The notes beneath the pieces are model-generated. The model worked only from the letters and a program-made list of their open reading frames with translations, had not been told where the DNA came from and made no database searches. The position numbers were made by a program, and so were the translations under genes. Below are positions 8,072 to 16,906 of a DNA stretch of 44,441 nt, in pieces (within the stretch, counting starts at the first letter, position 1; each line of letters begins with the position of its first letter). The stretch lies in contig NZ_MUMF01000108.1 of the NCBI RefSeq assembly GCF_002155905.1, positions 1-44,441 on the forward strand. Reading direction: 5' to 3'. Source of the DNA: Streptomyces tricolor (GTDB taxonomy: Bacteria; Actinomycetota; Actinomycetes; Streptomycetales; Streptomycetaceae).

Positions 8072-9438
8072 AGCTTCCGCCGCTTCTTCAGATAGGTGAT
8101 CAGGTCGTCGTACATGCCGCCCTCGTTGGCGAACATCGCCACGTTCCGGGCGGCGGCGAACCAGGGCTCGGTGGAGGGCACGACGTCCTTGGCGGCGGCC
8201 AGCAGGTCCTTCATCCCGATCATCCGGACCGTGCCCGTGCGGGCGGAGTCGAGCAGCGCGCGCTCGGCGGCGGCCTCGCACACATGGGCCAGGTCGGCCC
8301 CGGACAGCCCCTCGGTGACCTTGGCGAGACGGCCCAGGTCGATGTTCTCGATGGGGCGTTCGCGCAGGTGGTAGCGGAGGATCGCCTCGCGGGCCGGGGT
8401 GTCCGGGGGCAGCACGAGCAGGGTGCGGTCCAGTCGGCCGGGGCGGCGCAGGGCGGTGTCGACGTCCCACGGCACATTGGTCGCCGCCAGCACGAACACG
8501 CCCTCGTTGGCGGCGGAGTCGATGCCGTCCAGCTCGGTCAGCAGCTGGTTGACGGTGTTGCGCATGCCGCTGTGGGCGGTACGGCTGCGTTTGGCGCCGA
8601 GCGCGTCCAGCTCGTCCAGGAAGACCACGCAGGGGGCCTGCCGGCGGGCGGTCTGGAAGATCTCGTGCATGTTGCGCTCGGAGTTGCCGATCCACATGTC
8701 GAGCACGTCGTTGACGGACACCGACAGGAAGGAGGCGCCGAGTTCCCCGGCGACGGCCCGCGCGATGAACGTCTTGCCGCAGCCCGGCGGACCGTACAGC
8801 AGCAGCCCGCCGCGCAGGCTCTTGCCGTACAGCCGGCGCAGTTCGGGGTTGCGCAGCGGCGCGAGGAAGGCGGCCTCCAGCCGGTCCTTGACCTCCTGCA
8901 TCCCGCCCACGTCGGCGAGCCGGACCCCGCCGGGCCGCTCGACGTCCCAGGCGTCGGCGCCCTGGGGATCACCGTCCCCGTCGGCCCGCGCCGGCGCCTC
9001 GGCCGCGACGAACCGGGGCGGTACGACGTCCCCGACCTGCTCCTCGGCGGCCCGCCAGTCGAAACGGGGGCGGGAGGAGACGGGCACGGAGGGTTCCCCA
9101 CCGGGCGGCTGCTGCCCGGCCGGCGGCTGCTGCCCAGCGGACGTCTGCTGCTCGCCCCACGGCTGCTGCCCGGCCGGTGCCTGCTGTCCGGTCGGCTGCT
9201 GCTGTCCGGCCGGTGCCTGCTGCGGCGCGCCCGGTATGCCCATGGCCCGGGCCATGAGGTGCCGGGCCTGTGCGTCGCCGGGGGCGTGTTGCAGGGCGAC
9301 GGCCGCCTCGGCGACCGCCGCCTCGCTCTGACCGGCGTTCAGCAGCAGCTCGGCCAGGTGCAGTCGGAGCGGTACGTCGGCAGGCGCGGCGGCAACTGCC
9401 GTACGCAGGCTCTGTATCAGGGGAGGGTCTTCCGGCAT
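8068..9438 (-). CDS. AAA+ ATPase (CDC48/FtsH-like module) with TPR-like N-terminus
   Basis: 456 residues in three parts. Residues 1-65 form a TPR-like helical unit. Residues about 70-120 are a Gln/Pro/Gly linker built of PAGQQ-type repeats. The remainder is one AAA+ module with LADVGGMQEVK, Walker A GPPGCGKT, Walker B VVFLDELDALG, sensor 1 LAATN and arginine finger RRPGRLDR, followed by a lid helix region with LSGADLAHV. There is no protease or transmembrane domain. Its stop overlaps the TPR membrane protein start, so the two probably form a membrane-associated remodelling complex. The substrate is unknown. Confidence 0.88.
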   Translation of the reverse strand: MPEDPPLIQSLRTAVAAAPADVPLRLHLAELLLNAGQSEAAVAEAAVALQHAPGDAQARHLMARAMGIPGAPQQAPAGQQQPTGQQAPAGQQPWGEQQTSAGQQPPAGQQPPGGEPSVPVSSRPRFDWRAAEEQVGDVVPPRFVAAEAPARADGDGDPQGADAWDVERPGGVRLADVGGMQEVKDRLEAAFLAPLRNPELRRLYGKSLRGGLLLYGPPGCGKTFIARAVAGELGASFLSVSVNDVLDMWIGNSERNMHEIFQTARRQAPCVVFLDELDALGAKRSRTAHSGMRNTVNQLLTELDGIDSAANEGVFVLAATNVPWDVDTALRRPGRLDRTLLVLPPDTPAREAILRYHLRERPIENIDLGRLAKVTEGLSGADLAHVCEAAAERALLDSARTGTVRMIGMKDLLAAAKDVVPSTEPWFAAARNVAMFANEGGMYDDLITYLKKRRKL

Positions 9439-9500
9439 GACGCCACCCTACGGAACCGGCCCCTGGCCGGGACCGGGCCCCCGCCGGGCGGCGGCATGCG

Positions 9501-11546
9501 TCAGGAGGCGGTCGGCTTCCAGTCGCCCAGCCAGTCCGCGATCTCCTGGTCCGCGGCCTGCGCGTCGGTCAGCTGCGGCCGGTCGGGGCCGGCCGCCCCC
9601 GCGCCCGCCCCGGTGTTCCGGTACTCGGCGAACCGGTCGTCCTTCCAGGAGAAGCCGCTCATGTCGGTCCACGGAGCGGTCCTGATCGCGGCGCTCAACG
9701 ACGTGTTGCGGACGGTGGTCTGCGGGTCGAGGGTGGCGTCGCCGCCCGCGTGCCAGGGCCGGCCCAGGTAGAAGGAGCGGTCGGAGACGCCGCCGGTCAC
9801 GGACGAGTTGACGATCAGGAAGCCCTTGCGGCCGGCCGCGGTGCTGGGGGCCGTGACATAGCCGGCGGAGGTGCCGTCCCAGCGTTTCTTCAGGGTGATG
9901 ACCGACTTGTCGAGGACGGCGGTGGCCCGCCCGAAGACGAAGTCGACGTTGCCGGTGACGTAGGAGTTGGTCAGGTAGACCCGGCCGAGCCGGTCCTTGG
10001 CGGCGGTGTCGAGCAGCAGTGTGTCCTGGTCGCCGCTGACGATGACCCCGTCCAGGAACACCTTGTCGGCGGCCGTGCGCAGGGCGACGGCCTGCTGGGC
10101 GATGTCCTGGTGGGCGCCCTCGTCGAAGTCGTTGGAGATGCTGAGGTTGCGGGCCTGGAAGTCGTCGGCCTCCACGGCGACGGTGGCGCTGCCGCCGGTG
10201 CCGTACGTCCCCGAACCGTCGGGCTTGCGGGTGCCGGCCGCGTTGTCGTAGACGATCAGCGTGTCCTTGCGGCTGGCGCCGGTGCCCTGGATGGTGACGT
10301 GCGGCTTGTTCGCCGGGACCTTGACGGTCTCCCGGTAGGTGCCGGGCTTCACCGCGATGACGACCCGGGAGGGGTTGTTCGCGGGTACGGCGTTCACCGC
10401 GGCCTGCACGGTCGTGTACTGCCCCGAGCCGTCCTTGGCGACGGTGAGGGTGGTGGCTGCGGCCCTGGCGGTGGCCGTCGTGCCCAGGGAACCGCGCGGT
10501 CCGGCGCCGGACGTGACGACCGACGGCACGTCGGCCGCCTTGTCGAGGGTGTAGCCGTAGAAGCTCTTCGGGTCCCAGGCGGCGCCCGTGCCCCCGCTCT
10601 CGTTCCGGCCGCCGGTGCCGGAGAAGACGTTGCCGCGCTGGACCAGGGTGGCGGTGCCGTCCTTGATCACCGGGTCGGCCAGGCCCTCGAAGTACGAGTT
10701 CTCCAGCAGCATGCTGGTCCTGCCGCGGGCGTAGGTGCCGTACGAGGCCCTGATCGCCGTACCCGGCTCGTCCTGGAGGTAGTTGTTGTACAGGTGCGCG
10801 TGGGCGACGTTGTCCGTGGACGGGTTGCGCTGCTCGGTCTCGCGGATCCAGTTGTGGTGGACCGTGATGTCGGCGGTGGTGTTCTCGGTCCAGCCGATGC
10901 CGAACGCCTTGTTCTCCTGGCCGAGCCGGTTCCAGGAGACGGTCAGGTACGTGGTGTCCTTGCGGCTGTCGATGAGGCCGTCGGCCATGTGCCGGATGTC
11001 GTTGTGGTCGATCCACACATGGTGGGCGCCGTCCATCTGGATGCCGTCGTAGTCGTGCTCCTTGTCGTTCCAGACGCCCTGGTACGCGTCCCGGATGGTC
11101 AGGTTCCGGATGATCACGTTGTGGACGCCCGGGCCGAGGAAGAAGCCGCCGCCGACGATCTGCCCCGAGGTGCCGGAGCCGATGATGGTCTTGTCCGAGC
11201 GGACCCTGATCTCCTTGCCGACCGGGTCCATCGTGATCGCCGCGGCCACGACGATGATGTACGGCTTCTCGGCGGTGGCGTACTTCTCCAGGTCGGCGAG
11301 GGTCTTCACGGTGACGATCTCGCCGCCGCGCCCGCCGTACGTACCGTTCTGCCCGAGCGCGTTCACCGAGGCGAACCCGTCGGCGGTGGCCGTGGCCCAG
11401 GCCGGTACGGCGGTGGCGGCGGCGGCCCGCGGCTGGGCGCCGGGGGCGAGGAAGCCGTAGCCGAGGGCGCCGGCGGCGAGCGCGAGCGGCAGCCCGAACG
11501 CGAACGCGGTACGGCTCCTGCGGTGGCGGGGGGTGGGGCGGCTCAT
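9501..11546 (-). CDS. Secreted pectate lyase (PL1) - pectin methylesterase (CE8) fusion
   Basis: 681 residues with an Arg-rich signal peptide (cleavage after about residue 44). Residues 50-355 are a PL1 pectate lyase: the calcium/active-site block DGIQMDGAHHVWIDHND is at 167-183, and EQRNPSTDN at 238-246 lies where the catalytic Arg region falls. After a Thr/Ala linker (355-366), residues 367-645 are a CE8 pectin methylesterase with GSGQYTTVQ (373), catalytic QDTL (507-510), nucleophile VDFVFG (534-539) and LGRPW (594-598). The esterase exposes polygalacturonate that the lyase can cleave, so one secreted chain could perform both steps. ATG 11546 has a GGAG ribosome site. Confidence 0.93.
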   Translation of the reverse strand: MSRPTPRHRRSRTAFAFGLPLALAAGALGYGFLAPGAQPRAAAATAVPAWATATADGFASVNALGQNGTYGGRGGEIVTVKTLADLEKYATAEKPYIIVVAAAITMDPVGKEIRVRSDKTIIGSGTSGQIVGGGFFLGPGVHNVIIRNLTIRDAYQGVWNDKEHDYDGIQMDGAHHVWIDHNDIRHMADGLIDSRKDTTYLTVSWNRLGQENKAFGIGWTENTTADITVHHNWIRETEQRNPSTDNVAHAHLYNNYLQDEPGTAIRASYGTYARGRTSMLLENSYFEGLADPVIKDGTATLVQRGNVFSGTGGRNESGGTGAAWDPKSFYGYTLDKAADVPSVVTSGAGPRGSLGTTATARAAATTLTVAKDGSGQYTTVQAAVNAVPANNPSRVVIAVKPGTYRETVKVPANKPHVTIQGTGASRKDTLIVYDNAAGTRKPDGSGTYGTGGSATVAVEADDFQARNLSISNDFDEGAHQDIAQQAVALRTAADKVFLDGVIVSGDQDTLLLDTAAKDRLGRVYLTNSYVTGNVDFVFGRATAVLDKSVITLKKRWDGTSAGYVTAPSTAAGRKGFLIVNSSVTGGVSDRSFYLGRPWHAGGDATLDPQTTVRNTSLSAAIRTAPWTDMSGFSWKDDRFAEYRNTGAGAGAAGPDRPQLTDAQAADQEIADWLGDWKPTAS

Positions 11547-11630
11547 GGGCGACTCCGGTCGACTGTGCGGATGGGGTGCTGCGCTCACGTCGCCGCGGGG
11601 CGCGGGAAGGTTGCCGCCCCGCCCCGGCCC

Positions 11631-12497
11631 TCACCGGCCCCGCAGCGCGGTCCACTCCTGGCCGCCCGCCCACTGTGCGAACGTCTGCCAGCCGACCTCG
11701 GGGTAGGCGCGGCGCAGACCGGCCACGTCGACGTCGAGACCGGTGTCGCCGAAGTAGGCGAACATCGCGGCCAGGTCGGCGGAGTGGGCGCGGACCTGCT
11801 CCAGGGGCAGCTGCTCGTGGACGACCGGGCGGCCCAGCGCGGCGGTGAGGGCCGCCGCGATCTGCGCGGGGGTGCACGTGTCGGAGGCGATGTCGACGCG
11901 GTGGCCCGCGAAGTCGTCCCGGCGCCGCAGGACCAGCGCGGCGAACGCGCCGATGTCGGCGGCCGGGATGAGCGCGAGCGGCCGGTCGGCGGGCATGGGC
12001 CAGGCGAAGACCCCGCCGTCCAGCCCTTCCCGGCTCCAGCCGCCGGTGTAGTTGTCCATGAACGCCGCCGGCGCGATCACCGTCCAGGGCAGGCCGGAGG
12101 CGCGCAGGTGCTGTTCCACCGCCCACTTGCTCTCGTAGTGCGGGATGCCGGTGCCGCGGTCGGCGTGGGCGGCGGAGGTGAGGACGACATGGCCGAGCCG
12201 GGCCCCGGCCGCGGCGTCCACGAGGGCCGTGCCCTGCCGGACCTCGGTGTCGATGTCGGTGCCGAACGGGGTGGTGACCGCGAACAGCGCGTCGGCGCCG
12301 GCCAGCGCGGCGTCGAGGGAGGCGCGGTCGTCGAAGTCGGCGTGCCGGACCTCGGCGCCCAGGGCGCGCAGGGCCGCGGCGGTGGGTGCGTCCGGGCGGC
12401 GGGTCAGGGCGCGGACGCGGTGGCCGGCGGCCAGCAGGGCGCGGGCGGTGGCCCCGCCCTGGGTGCCGGTGGCGCCGGTGACGGCGATGGTGAGCAT
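11631..12497 (-). CDS. NmrA-like NAD(P)-binding reductase
   Basis: 288 residues. The N-terminus MLTIAVTGATGTQGG carries the GxxGxxG nucleotide loop of atypical short-chain dehydrogenases of the NmrA/NAD(P)H-azoreductase (QOR2-like) group. HVVLTSA and HYESKWAVEQHL occupy the usual catalytic region but lack a clear Tyr-x3-Lys. Such proteins either reduce quinones or act as redox sensors. ATG 12497 is preceded by AGGGGGA six bases away. The gene is divergent from a MarR regulator across a region with two palindromes, which suggests repression by that regulator and induction by an electrophile or phenolic ligand. Confidence 0.85.
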   Translation of the reverse strand: MLTIAVTGATGTQGGATARALLAAGHRVRALTRRPDAPTAAALRALGAEVRHADFDDRASLDAALAGADALFAVTTPFGTDIDTEVRQGTALVDAAAGARLGHVVLTSAAHADRGTGIPHYESKWAVEQHLRASGLPWTVIAPAAFMDNYTGGWSREGLDGGVFAWPMPADRPLALIPAADIGAFAALVLRRRDDFAGHRVDIASDTCTPAQIAAALTAALGRPVVHEQLPLEQVRAHSADLAAMFAYFGDTGLDVDVAGLRRAYPEVGWQTFAQWAGGQEWTALRGR

Positions 12498-12538
12498 GGG
12501 AGTCCCCCTGACGGATAACATTGCTGTGTGACGCATTA

Positions 12539-12588
12539 GCTGCGCCACGCAGCAGAGTACAGGGGAGATCGCTGCACCGCGCAGCGAT
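12539..12588. promoter_or_regulatory. Two palindromes in the NmrA/MarR divergent promoter
   Basis: GCTGCG-CCA-CGCAGC (12539-12553) and ATCGCTGC-ACCGC-GCAGCGAT (12568-12588) are perfect inverted repeats sharing the GCTGC/GCAGC half-site. They lie between the divergent starts at 12497 and 12609, with the second just upstream of the marR ribosome site. This is the standard position for MarR autoregulatory operators. Binding is inferred, not shown. Confidence 0.55.
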
Positions 12589-12608
12589 TATCGACAGGAG
12601 GGTGTCCC

Positions 12609-13088
12609 GTGGCAGACCCGAGCCGTGCCCGGCTGTACGAGGAACTGGCCGTGGAGTCCCGCCGCTACCTGGCCGCCTACGTGCTGTTCAACCAGGCCGT
12701 CGCCGATCACCTCGGCATGCACCCGACCGACGTGCAGTGCCTCAGCCTGCTGACGGCCGAGCCGGAACCGGTCACCGTCAAGCAGATCGCCGAGCTGACC
12801 GGCCTCACCACCGGCTCGGCCACCCGCCTCGTGGACCGCCTGGAGCGCGGCGGCTACGTCACCCGCACCCCCGACCGGCAGGACCGCCGCCGGGTGCTGG
12901 TCACCCCGGTCCCCGAGCGCGTCGCCCGCGTCACCGCGCTGTGGGAGGAGCTCGGGGAGACCTGGGCGACCGTCTTCGAGGACCACACCGAGGCCGAGCT
13001 GCGGACGATCACCCGCCACATGCGCCGCGCGAGCGACTTCAGCCACACCCAGATCCGCCGCGTACGCGCCATGCCCAAGCCGGACTGA
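12609..13088 (+). CDS. MarR-family transcriptional regulator
   Basis: 159 residues from GTG 12609, preceded by AGGAGGG. The winged helix-turn-helix is clear: VTVKQIAELTGLTTGSATRLVDRLERGGYV is the recognition region (about 57-86), followed by the wing RTPDRQDRRRVLV. Flanking helices form the dimer interface. MarR proteins repress divergent or adjacent genes and are released by small phenolic or oxidising ligands. Here the divergent target is the NmrA-like reductase. The C-terminus is close to the convergent histidine kinase stop. Confidence 0.92.
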   Translation: MADPSRARLYEELAVESRRYLAAYVLFNQAVADHLGMHPTDVQCLSLLTAEPEPVTVKQIAELTGLTTGSATRLVDRLERGGYVTRTPDRQDRRRVLVTPVPERVARVTALWEELGETWATVFEDHTEAELRTITRHMRRASDFSHTQIRRVRAMPKPD

Positions 13089-13098
13089 CCCCGCGGCT

Positions 13099-14625
13099 TC
13101 AGCCGCCCGGCGTCCCCGGCGTCCCCGGCGTCTCGGGCGCCCCGGTGGCTTCGGTCGTCCCGGCCGTCTGGGCGGCCACGGGCGTCTCCGGCGGCGGTGT
13201 CGGAGCACCCGGCAGCCGGACCGTCGCCACCGTCCCGCCGCCCTCGGCGCGGGCCAGGGCGACCTGGCCGCCCGCCTGCTGCACCGTACGGGCGACGATG
13301 GACAGCCCGAGGCCGGAACCCGGCAGGGCGCGGGCGCTGGGGGAGCGCCAGAAGCGGTCGAAGACGTGCGGGAGTTCGTCCTCGGGGATGCCGGGACCGT
13401 GGTCGCGCACGGTCAGCACGCCCCCGCTCAGCCGCACCTCGACCGTGCCGCCCTCGGGGCTGAACTTCACCGCGTTGTCCAGGATGTTGACCACGGCCCG
13501 CTCCAGCGCGGAGGGCTCCGCCCGGACGAACCACGGCTCCAGGTCCGCGGTGATCGACAGCTCCGGACCGCGCAGCCGCGCCCGGCGCAGGGCCGCCTCG
13601 ACGGTGTCCTGGAGGGCGACCACCTGGACCCGCTCGCCGTGCTGCCCCTCCGACCGGGACAGCTCCTGCAAGTCGCCGATCAGCGCGCCCAGTTCGGTCA
13701 TCTGCGCCTTCACCGAGGCGAGCAGCGCCTTGCGGTCCTCCGGCGGGATCGGCCGGCCGGTCTCCTCGCTGCGGGTGAGGAGTTCGATGTTCGTCCGCAG
13801 CGAGGTCAGGGGGGTACGGAGTTCATGGCCGGCGTCCGCGATCAGCTGCTGCTGGAGGTCGCGGGAGCTGGCCAGCGAGGCGGTCATCGAGTTGAAGGAA
13901 CGGGACAGCCGGGCGACCTCGTCCTCGCTGTCGGCCTCCACCGGGATGCGGATCGTCAGGTCCTCCGTACGGGCCACGTGCTCCACGGCCTCGGTGAGCT
14001 TGTCGACGGGGCGAAGGCCGGCCCGGGCGACGGCGAGACCGGCGGCACCGGCGCCGACGACTCCGACCGCGGAGACGAGGAGCAGCACCAGGGCGAGGTC
14101 GTTGAGTGTCTTCTGCGTGGTCTTGAGCGGTACGGCGATGAGCACGCCGACGTTGGGCCCGCGCCCGCCGCTCATGGTCGCCGTGGACCCGACGGGCTTG
14201 GTGAGCACCCGCAGCTCGTTGCCCTCGTCGTCGCTGCCGTTGCGGAAGTACAGGATGTCGGGTACGAGGTCCTTGATCTCCGTCTTGTCGGCCTGCGTGA
14301 CCTTGATCTTGCCCGACGCGCCGCCGAAGAGGCACACCTTGCCGTCCTCCGTGACCAACTGGGAGTACCGGTCCCGGAGGAGGACGCTGTTGGCCTGCGG
14401 AGTGTCCGTGCAGTGGTCGAGGGTGAACTGCAACTGCTCCGTCTGCGTCGTGCTCCGCAGCGACTTCTGCAGATCCTGGTCGAGCTGGTCGTACAGCTTC
14501 CGCTCCACGATGAACCAGCACGTCACCGACACCGCCGCCACCGCGAACGCCACCGCCGCCGCGACCAGCATCGCCAGCCGGGCCCGGAGCGGCAGCGCCC
14601 GGTAGCGGCGCGCCAGCTGCCTCAC
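13099..14625 (-). CDS. Two-component sensor histidine kinase (MprB-like)
   Basis: 508 residues from GTG 14625, overlapping the response regulator stop. Membrane segment 1 (about 16-40) and segment 2 (about 175-202) frame a 135-residue extracytoplasmic sensor with two cysteines (72 and 98) that could form a disulfide. A HAMP domain follows, then the dimerisation helix with the phospho-acceptor His267 in [12 protein letters not shown], and a HATPase domain with [16 protein letters not shown] and [10 protein letters not shown] Pro/Thr/Gly-rich tail ends the protein. Order and type match MprB of mycobacteria, an envelope-stress kinase whose operon neighbours an HtrA protease, as here. Confidence 0.92.
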   Translation of the reverse strand: MRQLARRYRALPLRARLAMLVAAAVAFAVAAVSVTCWFIVERKLYDQLDQDLQKSLRSTTQTEQLQFTLDHCTDTPQANSVLLRDRYSQLVTEDGKVCLFGGASGKIKVTQADKTEIKDLVPDILYFRNGSDDEGNELRVLTKPVGSTATMSGGRGPNVGVLIAVPLKTTQKTLNDLALVLLLVSAVGVVGAGAAGLAVARAGLRPVDKLTEAVEHVARTEDLTIRIPVEADSEDEVARLSRSFNSMTASLASSRDLQQQLIADAGHELRTPLTSLRTNIELLTRSEETGRPIPPEDRKALLASVKAQMTELGALIGDLQELSRSEGQHGERVQVVALQDTVEAALRRARLRGPELSITADLEPWFVRAEPSALERAVVNILDNAVKFSPEGGTVEVRLSGGVLTVRDHGPGIPEDELPHVFDRFWRSPSARALPGSGLGLSIVARTVQQAGGQVALARAEGGGTVATVRLPGAPTPPPETPVAAQTAGTTEATGAPETPGTPGTPGG

Positions 14626-15356
14626 TCGGCGCCGCCCTGCCGCAGGACGTAGCCCACCCCGCGCACGGTGTGCACCAGGCGGGGCTCGCCGCCCGCCTCG
14701 GTCTTGCGGCGCAGGTACATCACGTAGACGTCGAGGGAGTTGGACGACGGCTCGAAGTCGAAGCCCCACACCGCCTTCAGGATCTGCTCCCGGGTGAGCA
14801 CCTGGCGCGGATGGGCCATGAACATCTCCAGCAGGGTGAACTCCGTGCGGGTCAGCTCGACCGGCCGGCCGCCGCGGGTGACCTCCCGGGTCGCGAGGTC
14901 CATGCGCAGGTCGGCGAAGGTGAGCGCCTCGTCCTGCCGGGCCTCGGCGGACACCGCCGCCGCGTACGAGCTGCGCCGCAGCAGGGCGCGGATGCGGGCG
15001 AACAGCTCGTCCAGCTCGAACGGCTTGACCAGGTAGTCGTCGGCGCCCGCGTCCAGGCCGGTGACCCGGTCGCCGACCGTGTCACGGGCCGTGAGCATCA
15101 GGATCGGGGTGGTGTCGCCCGCCCCCCGGATGCGGCGGGCCGCCGTCAGGCCGTCCATGCGCGGCATCTGGATGTCCAGCACGACCAGGTCCGGCCGGTA
15201 GGCCGTGGCCTTCTCCAGGGCGTCCGCGCCGTCGACGGCGACCTCGGTGTCGTACCCCTCGAAGGCGAGGCTGCGCTGGAGCGCCTCGCGTACGGCCGGC
15301 TCGTCGTCGACGATCAGGATGCGCTGGGGGTCACGGTCGCCTTCGGCGGGACTCAT
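14622..15356 (-). CDS. OmpR-family response regulator (MprA-like)
   Basis: 244 residues. The receiver domain has the acidic pair DDE (17-19), phospho-acceptor Asp61 in VVLDIQMP, the T/S switch in LMLTARD and Lys in YLVKPFE. The C-terminal winged helix contains [20 protein letters not shown] and [12 protein letters not shown] and binds DNA. The gene is immediately upstream of, and overlaps, its kinase. By analogy with MprA it probably controls envelope-stress genes including the HtrA-like protease upstream. ATG 15356 has a weak AGGAA site. Confidence 0.93.
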   Translation of the reverse strand: MSPAEGDRDPQRILIVDDEPAVREALQRSLAFEGYDTEVAVDGADALEKATAYRPDLVVLDIQMPRMDGLTAARRIRGAGDTTPILMLTARDTVGDRVTGLDAGADDYLVKPFELDELFARIRALLRRSSYAAAVSAEARQDEALTFADLRMDLATREVTRGGRPVELTRTEFTLLEMFMAHPRQVLTREQILKAVWGFDFEPSSNSLDVYVMYLRRKTEAGGEPRLVHTVRGVGYVLRQGGAE

Positions 15357-15451
15357 CGCTCGCGATTCCTCGGGGTGCGGTGGGTGTCTTACGACCACGG
15401 GTCGGTGTCCTTCAGCCTGCCACGCCAAGGCGCCGGGGACACGCCCGCCGG

Positions 15452-15679
15452 TCAGGCGGCGACCGTGGTCAGACGGTGCAGCGGCACCTTGCGGCGGTGC
15501 GGGCGGGCGGCGGAGGTGCGCAGGCCCATCAGCTGGGGGACCGGCGTCACGGCCGGCTGCTGCGCGCGGGGCACGCGGGGCGCCGGGACGGGCACGTGCA
15601 GTTCGGACGCGATGGTCAGGGCCAGGGTGAGACCGGCGGGACCACGCTCGGCGAACCGGTGGGGAACGTGCTTGATCAT
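15452..15679 (-). CDS. Small basic protein of unknown function
   Basis: 75 residues beginning MIKHVPHRF, rich in Pro, Arg and Val and ending [14 protein letters not shown] strong AAGGAG ribosome site lies seven bases before ATG 15679, which is the main evidence that it is translated. It lies 25 bases downstream of the protease gene and 95 bases upstream of the response regulator, in the same direction, so it is probably co-transcribed with the protease. No domain, signal peptide or membrane segment is obvious. Confidence 0.6.
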   Translation of the reverse strand: MIKHVPHRFAERGPAGLTLALTIASELHVPVPAPRVPRAQQPAVTPVPQLMGLRTSAARPHRRKVPLHRLTTVAA

Positions 15680-15704
15680 GACCTGCTCCTTGCACTCGCT
15701 GTTG

Positions 15705-16703
15705 CTAACTCCGGGAGCCCGCCCGCAGCTTGGCGAGGTCGGACTTGACGGTGTCGATGGGGATGGCGAAGCCGAGGCCGATGCTGCCCGCGTCCGAGGA
15801 CGAGGAGGCCTGCGCGCCGGCGTACATGGCGGAGTTGATGCCGATGACACGACCGTTCGCGTCGATCAGCGCGCCGCCGGAGTTGCCGGGGTTCAGGGAG
15901 GCGTCGGTCTGTATGGCCTTGTAGGTGGTGGTGGACGAGCCGGTGTCGCCGTTGAACTCACGGCCGCCGAACTGGAACGGCCACTGTCCGTCGCCGCCCT
16001 GCCCCTGGCCCTGGTTCTCGTCGGTGGAGACGGTGACGTCCCGGTTCAGGGCGGAGACGATGCCGCTGGTGACGGTGCCGGTCAGGCCCTCGGGGGAGCC
16101 GATCGCGACGACCGTGTCGCCGACCTGGACGCCGCTGGAGTCACCGAGCGCGGCCGGCTTCAGACCGGAGGCGCCGTTCAGCTTGATCAGCGCCAGGTCC
16201 TTGGAGCTGTCGGTGCCGACCACCTCCGCGGTGTAGCTCTTGCCGTCGCTGGTGCGCACCTTGATCGAGGTGGCCCCGGAGACGACGTGGTTGTTGGTGA
16301 CGATCTCGCCGTCCGACGTGATGATCACGCCGGAGCCGGTGGAGGAGCCGCCCGCGAGCGTCGCCCTGATCTCGACCACGCTCGGGCTGACCGCGGCGGC
16401 GATCGCGGCGACGTCGCCCTTCTTGCTCGACGGCACCACGGTGGTGCTGCTGCCCGCGACGGCGGCCGTGCCCTTGCCGGTCAGCTCCTGGAAGGCGTAG
16501 GCGGTGCCGCCGCCGACCGCCGCCGCGACGATCGCGACCGCGGCGAGCAGGGCCATCGGACCCCGGGTCCGCTTCCTGGCCGGCCCGGCGCCCGGGGCCG
16601 CCGGCTCGTACGGCGGCGGGGGCGGCCACGCGGGGTCCACGGGGGCGGCGGAGGGAGCGGAGGAGGAGTACGGCTGCTCGTAGGTGCCCTGGCTCTCGGT
16701 CAT
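15705..16703 (-). CDS. HtrA/trypsin-like membrane-anchored serine protease
   Basis: 332 residues counted from ATG 16703 (MTESQGTYEQ). An upstream in-frame ATG at 16727 has a better spaced AGGAAG site and would add eight residues. A Pro-rich cytoplasmic N-terminus is followed by one membrane helix (about 49-72) and an extracytoplasmic chymotrypsin-fold protease with the triad His139 (TNNHVV), Asp169 (KDLALIKL) and Ser275 (NPGNSGGAL). The chain stops just after the protease fold, so the PDZ domain usual in HtrA/PepD is absent. Neighbouring MprAB-like genes suggest a role in envelope protein quality control. Confidence 0.93.
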   Translation of the reverse strand: MTESQGTYEQPYSSSAPSAAPVDPAWPPPPPYEPAAPGAGPARKRTRGPMALLAAVAIVAAAVGGGTAYAFQELTGKGTAAVAGSSTTVVPSSKKGDVAAIAAAVSPSVVEIRATLAGGSSTGSGVIITSDGEIVTNNHVVSGATSIKVRTSDGKSYTAEVVGTDSSKDLALIKLNGASGLKPAALGDSSGVQVGDTVVAIGSPEGLTGTVTSGIVSALNRDVTVSTDENQGQGQGGDGQWPFQFGGREFNGDTGSSTTTYKAIQTDASLNPGNSGGALIDANGRVIGINSAMYAGAQASSSSDAGSIGLGFAIPIDTVKSDLAKLRAGSRS

Positions 16704-16784
16704 GACAAGAGAGTCCCCCGCGACCATGAGAGCTTCCTGAGTGTGCCCTGAGAAGCCCGGCAGAACCTCGTTTGCCCGATATAA

Positions 16785-16812
16785 AGACCCGCGCCCGAAG
16801 GGGCGCGGGTCT
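16785..16812 (-). terminator. Rho-independent terminator of the LacI-family gene
   Basis: AGACCCGCGCCC (16785-16796) pairs perfectly with GGGCGCGGGTCT (16801-16812) around a four-base loop. On the minus strand the stem is followed by TTTATATC, a short T tract. It lies 95 bases beyond the LacI-family stop and before the protease start, so it insulates the two units. Confidence 0.8.
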
Positions 16813-16906
16813 CTGCCGATGTGCGGCTGCCGCCGCGCGGGCGCGACCGGCCACCGGCAAGCGCAAGCCGCACGACGGCCGCACCAACCCGGCCGAACCG
16901 GCGGAG

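Noticed and set aside
9448..12518. Long open frames on both strands (about 890-920 codons) over the pectate lyase and NmrA genes
   Set aside because: They are out-of-frame shadows of the pectate lyase/methylesterase and NmrA-like genes, with low-complexity composition and no domain.
15705..16703. Possible PDZ domain at the protease C-terminus
   Set aside because: The chain ends about 55 residues after the catalytic Ser, leaving no room for a PDZ domain; the next downstream ORF is a different small protein.
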